Of a DNA stretch of 8,461 nucleotides, positions 1-5,862 are shown in pieces. Under the pieces are notes generated by a model. That model made no database searches, was not told the origin of the DNA, and saw nothing but the letters and a program-made list of their open reading frames with translations. Location of the stretch: positions 1 through 8,461 of the forward strand of contig JALURJ010000290.1 in NCBI GenBank assembly GCA_027016915.1, read 5' to 3'. The position numbers and the translations under genes were made by a program. The number at the start of each line of letters is the position of its first letter. Within the stretch, counting starts at the first letter, position 1. The DNA comes from Desulfurococcales archaeon (GTDB taxonomy: Archaea; Thermoproteota; Thermoprotei_A; Sulfolobales; WAQK01).

Positions 1-564
1 GTAACTAGGAGGCCCTCTGCCTACTCGGGGCATCCCTTCATAATTGAAGTGGGGATAGCCTACGGTGGAGGAGTGAAGTCCGACAAAGAACCCCAGCTCA
101 TAAGGTACGCCAACAAAATACCCCTACTCTTCGACACCAAGTCGGACGTGGCGTGGAAAGTTATAGACCCCGAGAGGTTTGACTGGAAACAATATATGGT
201 GAACTTCCCTGCACCCCTGGTCGTGCTTGTCCACGTGTGCAGCACCAAGGTACCGTTCAAGGGCGTCGGTAAGGAGAGCATTGCAGACGTGCCTGAGATC
301 GAGAGGGAGATAAAGAACGCAGTCAGGGAGGCTGCCCGCAGGCTTAGAAGATTCCTGAGCAGAAAGAGGCAGGAGGAGGAGATGCGCCGAAGGGTTGAGA
401 CTTTCCTTAAGTACGTGCCGGAGGTTGCGAGGAGTCTCTCCATCCTCATGGGTAAGAGCGACGGCGAGCAGAAGATCAAGAAGCTCCTCTTGGAGACCAT
501 AAAGAGGCATGTAGGGCTTGCCGAGGAACAGCTAGCTAAGCTTGAGACGCGTTTGGCGAGGTGA
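1..564 (+). CDS. top6B: DNA topoisomerase VI subunit B, C-terminal part (5' end outside window)
   Basis: The reading frame is open from base 1 to TGA 562-564 and gives the last 187 residues of a protein usually about 530-560 long. Top6B is the GHKL-ATPase subunit of the A2B2 type IIB topoisomerase; ATP-driven dimerisation gates DNA cleavage by subunit A. The missing part would hold the ATPase, H2TH and most of the transducer domain. Visible is the end of the transducer: VTRRPSAYSGHPF at the start, RYANKIPLL, a WKQY tetrapeptide (bases 184-195) fitting the family's WKxY loop, and STKVPFKGVGKESIADVPEIE. The first Lys there (bases 247-249) is, by distance from the C-terminus, the probable switch lysine that senses ATP. 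A long charged helix rich in Arg and Glu follows, the segment that in known structures carries the contact to subunit A. GTG at 49 is an internal valine, not a start. The stop lies inside the ribosome binding site of top6A. The family call is secure. Confidence 0.95.
   Translation, partial: VTRRPSAYSGHPFIIEVGIAYGGGVKSDKEPQLIRYANKIPLLFDTKSDVAWKVIDPERFDWKQYMVNFPAPLVVLVHVCSTKVPFKGVGKESIADVPEIEREIKNAVREAARRLRRFLSRKRQEEEMRRRVETFLKYVPEVARSLSILMGKSDGEQKIKKLLLETIKRHVGLAEEQLAKLETRLAR
558..564 (+). promoter_or_regulatory. Ribosome binding site that decides the top6A start
   Basis: GAGGTGA is a seven-base match to the archaeal anti-Shine-Dalgarno end of 16S rRNA and lies five bases before ATG 570. It contains the GTG at 561 and the top6B stop (TGA 562-564). 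This favours ATG 570 over GTG 561 as the top6A start and indicates coupling of translation between the two subunits. Confidence 0.7.
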
Positions 565-569
565 GACCC

Positions 570-3296
570 ATGGTCCAGGATGTCGACACCATGGCTAGGA
601 TGAAGGCTGCCGAGCTTATCAGGGAGAGGTTCCTGGAGATTGTTGAGCAGATGAAGCGCGGCGAGAAGCCCGTACTCATCATGCCGAAGAGGACGCTCAG
701 CAACACAATCTATGATGCCAAGAGGAAGCTCCTCCTCCTAGGTCCGGAGAAGCTTAAGAGGAGCTTCCTTGACACCGGGGAGGCCAAGAGGTTCATGCAG
801 ACGGTCCTTATGGCCTCCATAATATACGAGGCGCTGGTCAACAACGAGTACCCGACTATCAGAGACCTCTACTATAGGGGCAAACACACGATCCGGGGCA
901 AGGAGAACACTTGGGACGAACAAAGGGAATCGGATGCCGCCATTAGGGACATAGAGGCCTATACGGGGCTTCTGAGGGAGGAGATGCTCATTCTGAGCAA
1001 GGAGAAGGGCAAGGTTGTCGGTAAGATGAGGATTAGGAGCGGCGGCGACGTGATAGATCTAAGCAGAATGGGACATGGTGCCTACTCCATAGAGCCCACC
1101 CCGGACCAGATAGAGTTCCTCGACGTCGACGCCGAATACGTGTTGGTTATAGAGAAGGACGCCGTGTTCCAGCAACTCCACAGAATACGCTTCTGGGATC
1201 AGCATAAGGCGCTCCTCGTGACGAGCGCTGGCCAGCCTGACAGGGCTACTAGGAGGTTTGTGCGCCGGCTTAACGAGGAGCTAGGGCTACCTGTATACAT
1301 CTTGACTGACAGCATCCCAGCCGATGAGGTAGTCGTGTTAAGGAATCCGCTTAGCGGGGAGGTGAAGATAGGTCCGGTTGAAGAGCTTGTTGGAGAACAT
1401 TTCTCCGGCCTAGAAAGGGAAAGAGTAACTGTTCCCTTAGAGGTCCTCTCCTGGAGCCCGGTGACAGGAAAAATTACATGGTCCCCGGTCAGCTATATTT
1501 ATAGGCACAGGATAAGAGAGCCTATACTGAGGATCGAAACCAGAGGCCGCGGGGTCGTAAGGGTTACTAAAGCCCACTCCCTTTTCGTGTTTAGAGGTGG
1601 GGAGATAAAGATCCTCCCGGCCAAGGAGATACGTCCAGGAGACTACATAATCGTAGCTGAGCGGTTGCCAGCCCTAATTAACTCTGAAGACCCCGCTATA
1701 ATCGTAGCTGAGCTACTAAGAAGAGCTGCTCCGAGATACTCTAAGAGGTTTAACCTCTACAATACCGTCAACTTATTCATAGATGGCCAGAGGGTCAGGC
1801 TTGGGGAGGCCTCCGACGAGGAAGTGTTCAGGGCAAAGGCGCTCAAGCTTTCCCGGTCGAAATGGGTTATACCGAACAAAATAGACCTAGATGAAGATTT
1901 AGCATGGCTTATGGGTATTTATACAGCAGAGGGTAGCAGGTATGGTCTCCGGTATCTTGTGTTTAACCTTAACATTAAGGAGCGCGGGAAGGTGAAGAGA
2001 ATTGCCAGGATACTAAGAGAGAAATTCGGTATAGAGCCTGAGATAAACACTAATGAAGCGAAGAGCCAGGTGAAGGTAGTAGTTAGTTCGAGGGTGCTCT
2101 ACCTGGTCTTCGAAGAGCTGGGGCTCCTCGGAACGGCTAAGGATAAACGTGTACCCAGCATTATAGTTAGTTCGCCTCGAAACATAGTTCTAGCCTACCT
2201 GAAAGGCCTTATAGACGGTGACGGCAGTATTGACGAGTATGGGGACATAGTCTACTCGACTAGAAGCTCTGTGCTGGCACGCCAGGTCTTCTTGTTGCTC
2301 CAGTTCCTTGGGGTGAATCCAACTCTGGTCCAGAACAAGGATGATTACATTATAAGGATTAGTAAGAATACTTCCCGGACGCCGCCCGAAGTATATAGAT
2401 ATATAACCGGCAAAGAGCCGGAGCTAAGGTGTGAACTGCCCTCAGAACCTATCTACGGTCTTCCTATAAGTAATGAGCTCAAGAAAGAATTGATAAAACT
2501 GATGAACAGGGGGCTAGCATCATACTCGTCTAAAAACAAGACTATCTCTAAAGCGAAACTCAGCAACCTTCTAAATAAGGGCCTCATACTCGGATTTGAA
2601 GGCTATCGCGTCCTTGCCAACGGCGATGCAGTGGTGGTAGAGGTAAACGCTGTCGACGAAGAAATGTATGAAGGCTATGTTTACGATTTCGCTGTACCTG
2701 GCGATAATTCGTTCATAGGCGGATATGGTATCGTATATCATAACAGCGACCCTTATGGGTGGTATATTTATAGTGTGTTTAAGATAGGCTCAGTCACCCT
2801 TAGCTATGAGAGCGAGAGGCTAGCAACTCCGCAGGCCAGGTTCATAGGGGTTATGCCCAGCGACATCTTCGGGGATGAGGTTCTGGAGAAGTATGCCAAT
2901 AACTTCGCCAAGCTCCTGGGCAAAAGAGGCCTTAAGAAGGTGCTGACAGGCAAGAAGCCCCTGCTCGACCCCAGGGAGAGGAGGAACTACATTATCCGCG
3001 CTAAACCCAAGGACGTGTTGAGGGCTATAGAGCTGGTGGGCATAGAGGTGTTCAAGCCCTTCAAGAACCACGTCCTTTCGAAGCTCAGGATCAGCGGGAA
3101 GGAGCGTGACCAGATAACCAGGAAGAGGCACGCCGGTTATGACTGGTTTAAGACGCCTGAATGGATACGTGAAGTAGGCATATTCTTCGCCACCCTCTCA
3201 AAGCTCGAGATAGAGGCCCTCACCAGCAAGGGTCTGAGGTTCCTAGCATTCAAATACATCCCCGAGAAAATAGAGACCGGTGACTGGATCGAATGA
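570..3296 (+). CDS. top6A: DNA topoisomerase VI subunit A precursor containing an intein
   Basis: This is the Spo11-like DNA-cleaving subunit of topoisomerase VI, 908 residues from ATG 570. Removing the intein (residues 248-725) leaves a 430-residue enzyme, slightly longer than the usual 390 or so. The 5Y-CAP/winged-helix domain shows RDLYYRGKHTI; one of Tyr101/Tyr102, by family knowledge the second, attacks DNA. The TOPRIM fold shows the metal-binding Glu195 in VLVIEKDAVF and, after splicing, the D-S-D motif of LTD/SDPYGWYIYSVFKIGS (Asp247, Ser248, Asp249 of the mature protein). The tail ends in the family-like sequence FLAFKYIPEKIETGDWIE. A GTG start at 561 would add three residues, but the strong ribosome site points to 570. 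The gene follows top6B directly and overlaps deoC by ATGA. The oddity is the intein in the active-site motif; without splicing the enzyme should be dead. Identity is very secure; splicing activity is inferred. Confidence 0.96.
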   Translation: MVQDVDTMARMKAAELIRERFLEIVEQMKRGEKPVLIMPKRTLSNTIYDAKRKLLLLGPEKLKRSFLDTGEAKRFMQTVLMASIIYEALVNNEYPTIRDLYYRGKHTIRGKENTWDEQRESDAAIRDIEAYTGLLREEMLILSKEKGKVVGKMRIRSGGDVIDLSRMGHGAYSIEPTPDQIEFLDVDAEYVLVIEKDAVFQQLHRIRFWDQHKALLVTSAGQPDRATRRFVRRLNEELGLPVYILTDSIPADEVVVLRNPLSGEVKIGPVEELVGEHFSGLERERVTVPLEVLSWSPVTGKITWSPVSYIYRHRIREPILRIETRGRGVVRVTKAHSLFVFRGGEIKILPAKEIRPGDYIIVAERLPALINSEDPAIIVAELLRRAAPRYSKRFNLYNTVNLFIDGQRVRLGEASDEEVFRAKALKLSRSKWVIPNKIDLDEDLAWLMGIYTAEGSRYGLRYLVFNLNIKERGKVKRIARILREKFGIEPEINTNEAKSQVKVVVSSRVLYLVFEELGLLGTAKDKRVPSIIVSSPRNIVLAYLKGLIDGDGSIDEYGDIVYSTRSSVLARQVFLLLQFLGVNPTLVQNKDDYIIRISKNTSRTPPEVYRYITGKEPELRCELPSEPIYGLPISNELKKELIKLMNRGLASYSSKNKTISKAKLSNLLNKGLILGFEGYRVLANGDAVVVEVNAVDEEMYEGYVYDFAVPGDNSFIGGYGIVYHNSDPYGWYIYSVFKIGSVTLSYESERLATPQARFIGVMPSDIFGDEVLEKYANNFAKLLGKRGLKKVLTGKKPLLDPRERRNYIIRAKPKDVLRAIELVGIEVFKPFKNHVLSKLRISGKERDQITRKRHAGYDWFKTPEWIREVGIFFATLSKLEIEALTSKGLRFLAFKYIPEKIETGDWIE
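1311..2744 (+). mobile_element. Intein with LAGLIDADG homing endonuclease, inserted in the Top6A TOPRIM DxD motif
   Basis: This in-frame 478-codon insert starts at Ser (SIPADEVVVLRNP, block A) and ends in VYHN before extein Ser+1. Block B has the TxxH motif in VRVTKAHSLFV (intein Thr86 and His89). Block F is YVYDFAVPGDNSFIGGYG and block G is the His-Asn end. All residues needed for serine-based splicing are therefore present: Ser1, TxxH, penultimate His, terminal Asn, Ser+1. Two LAGLIDADG motifs are visible, LMGIYTAEG (bases 1908-1934, acidic Glu) and LKGLIDGDG (2199-2225, acidic Asp), 97 residues apart as in monomeric homing endonucleases, so DNA cleavage may be active. Four sampled 60-base lines inside the insert hand-count to about 41% GC, against about 53% in three sampled extein lines, which fits later arrival by transfer. 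The boundaries follow from the uninterrupted Top6A family sequence on both sides. Confidence 0.95.
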
Positions 3297-3997
3297 GCCT
3301 ACCCGAACGGCTCAGGGAGAAAGCCCGTAAGCTGGGTGCTAAGGGACTAGCCGCGACAATAGATCACACCGTGTTGAAGCCGGATACCACGCCAAGCATG
3401 GTTGAAAAAGTCGTAAGGGAGGTCGAGAAGTACGGGTTCGCCTGCGCCGTGGTCCCACCCACCCATGTCGACTATGCGGCCTCCATCTCAACAGCACGTA
3501 TATGCACGGTGGTGGGTTTCCCCCTGGGATATGCTCCGCGCGAAGCCAAGGAGGCTGAACTAGAGTATGTTCTGGCCCGCGGCGCCGTCGAGGTAGACAT
3601 AGTGATGAACGTCTCCCTGTTCAAGGCAGGCCGGCTAAAACAGGTTGAAGAGGAGCTCTCAAGCCTCACCCGTATGGCTAAGGAGAGAGGTGCTGTTGTT
3701 AAGGTAATCATAGAGACCAGCCTCCTCAGCAACGGCGAGATCCTCGAGGCTTCAAAGATGGTGGAGAGAGTGGGTGCGGATTACGTGAAGACCAATACAG
3801 GCTTCGGTAAGAGGGGTGCAACTGTGAGGGACGTGATCCTGATAAGGAGTTCTGTCTCGCCAGAGATGGGGGTTAAGGCTGCTGGCGGCATAAGGACTGC
3901 GGTGGACGCTCTCCTAATGTTGGAGGCTGGGGCTAATAGGATAGGGACCAGCACGGGTCCCCAAATAGTCGAGGACCTGGAAAGGCTTCTAGCCTAA
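3293..3997 (+). CDS. deoC: Deoxyribose-phosphate aldolase (DERA)
   Basis: The 234-residue TIM-barrel class I aldolase cleaves 2-deoxyribose 5-phosphate to glyceraldehyde 3-phosphate and acetaldehyde in cytosolic deoxynucleoside breakdown, or runs in reverse. The family signatures are clear: TIDHTVLKPDTTPSMVEKV near the start, VVGFPLGYA, AVEVDIVMN, ADYVKTNTGFG and VKAAGGIRTAVDALLMLEAGANRIGTS. By alignment to the E. coli enzyme, Lys166 (in YVKTNTG) forms the Schiff base, and Asp102 (in EVDIVMN) and Lys195 (in VKAAGG) complete the active site. Length is normal for short archaeal forms. ATG 3293 overlaps the top6A stop (ATGA), and GGTGA at 3279-3283 sits nine bases upstream as a probable ribosome site, so it should be translated together with topoisomerase VI. 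Why a sugar-phosphate aldolase rides with a topoisomerase is not evident. Nothing looks damaged. Confidence 0.95.
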   Translation: MSLPERLREKARKLGAKGLAATIDHTVLKPDTTPSMVEKVVREVEKYGFACAVVPPTHVDYAASISTARICTVVGFPLGYAPREAKEAELEYVLARGAVEVDIVMNVSLFKAGRLKQVEEELSSLTRMAKERGAVVKVIIETSLLSNGEILEASKMVERVGADYVKTNTGFGKRGATVRDVILIRSSVSPEMGVKAAGGIRTAVDALLMLEAGANRIGTSTGPQIVEDLERLLA

Positions 3998-4006
3998 CTG
4001 GCGTAC

Positions 4007-4015
4007 CTTAAATTA
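4007..4015 (+). promoter_or_regulatory. TATA-like element, possible promoter of the candidate sRNA
   Basis: CTTAAATTA is an AT-rich island in the gap after deoC. Archaeal transcription usually starts about 25-27 bases downstream of the TATA centre, which here gives roughly 4037, just before the candidate C box at 4043. No clear purine-rich BRE precedes it. This is support by position only. Confidence 0.35.
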
Positions 4016-4040
4016 ACCACCCACCATTATACCTATCCCT

Positions 4041-4097
4041 GGATGAAGACGACGGGGTTCCGAGCCTTAGCTATGAGGACACCTGTCTCAGCTGACA
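4041..4097 (+). ncRNA. Candidate C/D box sRNA guiding 2'-O-methylation of 23S rRNA
   Basis: The elements occur in archaeal order and spacing. The C box is ATGAAGA (4043-4049; six of seven match RUGAUGA). Guide one is ten bases (4050-4059), then D' CCGA (4060-4063). C' ATGAGGA (4073-4079) is again six of seven. Guide two is twelve bases (4080-4091), then a perfect D box CTGA (4092-4095). Within guide two, ACCTGTCTCA is complementary over ten bases to UGAGACAGGU, a highly conserved 23S rRNA stretch around the residue equivalent to E. coli A2602 (rRNA recalled from memory). By the D+5 rule, C4087 pairs with the G equivalent to E. coli G2599, the predicted target. Weak points: both C boxes deviate at the same position, D' is non-consensus, the terminal stem is poor, and no target was found for guide one. 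A 25-codon reading frame from ATG 4043 overlaps it. Confidence 0.5.
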
Positions 4098-4119
4098 CTT
4101 CTCTGCGGGGTAAAGTCTG

Positions 4120-4137
4120 AATTAGTTTATTTTTAAG
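4120..4137 (+). promoter_or_regulatory. TATA-like promoter of the dehydrogenase operon
   Basis: The AT-rich stretch AATTAGTTTATTTTTAA ends 14 bases before GTG 4152. Its centre lies about 22-25 bases ahead of that codon, close to the archaeal TATA-to-start-site distance, and no Shine-Dalgarno sequence lies between. This suggests a leaderless mRNA starting at or just before the GTG. The T-run could also end transcription from upstream. Confidence 0.55.
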
Positions 4138-4151
4138 GTAAAATACATATT

Positions 4152-5594
4152 GTGGCACATGTTAATCTCCCACGGGTGATGGGTTTTCCAGGAGATCCGC
4201 GGGTTCCTATGACTTTTGACGGCAAACACCTCAACGCCTCTGAGAAAGATAGCGTTGCTTCTGCGTTGATGAAGGCAGGGTTCTACACGTTCTCTAGAAG
4301 CCTAAAGTACCATAGACGTAGGGGCTACAGGTGCGGCCGCGGGTATTGTAGGGGGTGCCTCGTCGAAATCAACGGTATACCGAATGTACCAGCCTGTATG
4401 ACAAAGGCTGAGAGCGGGATGAAGGTGAGAAGCCAGAACGCGTTTCCATCAGCCGACTTGGACTTCTTTGCAATCCTCGACAAGCTTTCAGGCCTGGCCT
4501 CGTATAAGGGGCTTTACGAAGGTCTACCTGGAAAATGGTATGTATGGCCCATAGCTTGGCGATTCGTGGAGAGGCTCGTAGGGCTGGGACGGTTCCCCAC
4601 GGGTAAGGGAGAGTATGGCGGTGAAGAAAGGTATGAGGCAGACGTAGTCGTCGTAGGGGGAGGCCTTTCGGGCCTTGCTGCCGCAGCAGTACTGGCTGAG
4701 GCTGGCATGAACGTTGTCCTAGTGGAGTCAATGGATAGGGTTGGAGGCTATGCTAGGCTGGATCCCTTAGAGGATACAGGTCTTGCAGAGATTCACGGGT
4801 ACTCGTCGCCGCTGGAGGCCGTCAAGGCCTTAGAGAGGAGGGCCCGCGATGCTGGTGCAACCATGCTCACCTCGACGGACGCCTATAGCATATACCCAGC
4901 CGAGGGCATCCTCGGAGCCTATACCAGGGTATCCTACAATAGAGGTGTACACGTCGTGGTCCGTGCAAAATATTTCGTCTTGACGCCCGGAAGCTATGAG
5001 GAGCCAGGACTCTTCGAGAACAACGACATGCCCGGAGTTATGTACGAGTATGGGTTGCGCCGCCTAATCCTGGATCACGGGTTCAGGCCTGAAGAGCCTG
5101 TGGCTATAGTTGGTTCCGGGTGGAGGGCAGCCCGCCTGTCATCTTTCATCGCAAGTAAGGGTGTTGTGGTGGAAGGGCCTTATGGAGACATTTCTTCAGC
5201 CAGCGGTTCCAGAATAGTCGCCGTTTATGGGGGCAGAAAAGTAGGGGAGGCAATAGTGGTCTCCGAGGGTTCGAGACGCAGAGTTCGCGTGGGATACGTC
5301 GTGGTGGCTAAGGGGCTGTATCCTGCAGTGGAGCTGGCTGCCCAGGCAGGAGCCAGGCTGAGGTTCAACCCCAATCTCGGGGCATACATTCCAGAATATA
5401 GCGAGGATCTCCGGATCCTCAACAACGTGTTTGTGGCAGGGAGCGCAGCTGGCTACACTAGCTACACTGGTCGGCTGGACTCAGGCCTATTGGCGGCCTA
5501 CAGTCTCCTAGTCGTTGCTGGAAGGAGCGAGTATGCCGGAAAGGCCGAGACGCTGGCTGAGAAGCTTCGCTTGAGGGTGGCTGGCAATGGGTAA
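4152..5594 (+). CDS. Sarcosine oxidase/proline dehydrogenase-type alpha subunit: [2Fe-2S] plus FAD/pyridine-nucleotide-type oxidoreductase
   Basis: The 480-residue protein matches the N-terminal half of the heterotetrameric sarcosine oxidase alpha subunit and HcnA plus HcnB or OoxA-type proteins. Residues 1-95 form a Fer2_4-like domain with SRSLKYHRRRGYRCGRGYC. Cys61, Cys66, Cys69 and Cys82 (CX4CX2CX12C) would hold a [2Fe-2S] cluster. A linker holding VWPIAWRF (131-138) leads to the FAD Rossmann motif VVVVGGGLSG (165-174). A second dinucleotide-type motif, VAIVGSGWRA, is at 317-326, and the C-terminal FAD-closing segment NNVFVAGSAAGYTSYTGRLDSG follows. The aminomethyltransferase-like C-terminal half of bacterial SoxA is absent, as in archaeal proline dehydrogenases. 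It probably passes electrons from the beta subunit to an acceptor. GTG 4152 is chosen because the domain begins there and the promoter sits at leaderless distance. It overlaps the next gene by eight bases. The substrate cannot be read from the sequence. Confidence 0.85.
   Translation: MAHVNLPRVMGFPGDPRVPMTFDGKHLNASEKDSVASALMKAGFYTFSRSLKYHRRRGYRCGRGYCRGCLVEINGIPNVPACMTKAESGMKVRSQNAFPSADLDFFAILDKLSGLASYKGLYEGLPGKWYVWPIAWRFVERLVGLGRFPTGKGEYGGEERYEADVVVVGGGLSGLAAAAVLAEAGMNVVLVESMDRVGGYARLDPLEDTGLAEIHGYSSPLEAVKALERRARDAGATMLTSTDAYSIYPAEGILGAYTRVSYNRGVHVVVRAKYFVLTPGSYEEPGLFENNDMPGVMYEYGLRRLILDHGFRPEEPVAIVGSGWRAARLSSFIASKGVVVEGPYGDISSASGSRIVAVYGGRKVGEAIVVSEGSRRRVRVGYVVVAKGLYPAVELAAQAGARLRFNPNLGAYIPEYSEDLRILNNVFVAGSAAGYTSYTGRLDSGLLAAYSLLVVAGRSEYAGKAETLAEKLRLRVAGNG
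5573..5580 (+). promoter_or_regulatory. Ribosome binding site of the BFD-like gene
   Basis: GAGGGTGG lies inside the end of the alpha gene, six bases before ATG 5587, and supports that start and internal initiation within the operon. Confidence 0.5.
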
Positions 5595-5862
5595 GGTAAT
5601 AGTATGCTTCTGCGAGGATGTGACTCTCGACGAGATCCGCAAAGCGATAAAGGAAGGGTATAGGGACCTCGAACACCTCAAGAGATTGCTGGGTATAGGC
5701 ACAGGCCCTTGTCAGGGGAAGCAGTGCCTGATAACAGTGGCTAGGATCCTAGCAGAGGACACGGGCATAAGCGTGTCGGAGATAAGGCTTCCAACGTTTA
5801 GGCCTCCTGCAAGGCCCGTTCCCTTGGGGGTGCTGGCAGGTGCAGGCCTCGAAGAAGAGTGA
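5587..5862 (+). CDS. Small BFD-type [2Fe-2S] subunit of the dehydrogenase
   Basis: The 91-residue protein has the bacterioferritin-associated-ferredoxin (Fer2_BFD) layout: Cys7 and Cys9 (VCFCEDVT, CXC) and, after 32 residues, Cys42 and Cys47 (GTGPCQGKQC, CX4C). These four Cys bind a [2Fe-2S] cluster. The C-terminus carries FRPPARPVPLGVLA, a tail I associate with the C-terminal end of HcnB/OoxA-type flavoproteins, where the BFD module is fused to the FAD subunit. Here the same module stands as its own gene, overlapping the alpha gene by eight bases and the beta gene by 23, so it is most likely a small electron-transfer subunit of the complex, like the small subunits of Thermococcales dye-linked proline dehydrogenases. 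There is no signal peptide or membrane segment. The Fe-S assignment is strong; the partner role rests on gene order and family knowledge. Confidence 0.85.
   Translation: MGKVIVCFCEDVTLDEIRKAIKEGYRDLEHLKRLLGIGTGPCQGKQCLITVARILAEDTGISVSEIRLPTFRPPARPVPLGVLAGAGLEEE
5826..5832 (+). promoter_or_regulatory. Ribosome binding site supporting the GTG start of the beta gene
   Basis: GGGGGTG precedes GTG 5840 by seven bases, inside the BFD-like gene. It resembles the GGAGGTG consensus and supports a start that overlaps the upstream gene by 23 bases. Confidence 0.45.

Noticed and set aside
561..569. GTG 561 as the start of top6A
   Set aside because: This GTG is itself part of the GAGGTGA ribosome site, which is ideally spaced to ATG 570. 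It would add only three residues without family support.
4043..4120. A 25-codon reading frame from ATG 4043 to TGA 4118-4120
   Set aside because: It has no ribosome binding site and no recognisable motif. A frame this short arises easily at this base composition, and the C/D box reading explains the same bases better. It is not excluded.
5450..5594. An aminomethyltransferase (GcvT-like) domain as in full-length sarcosine oxidase alpha
   Set aside because: The protein ends shortly after the FAD-closing segment, and the next gene is the BFD-like protein in another frame. No frameshifted remnant of the domain is visible.
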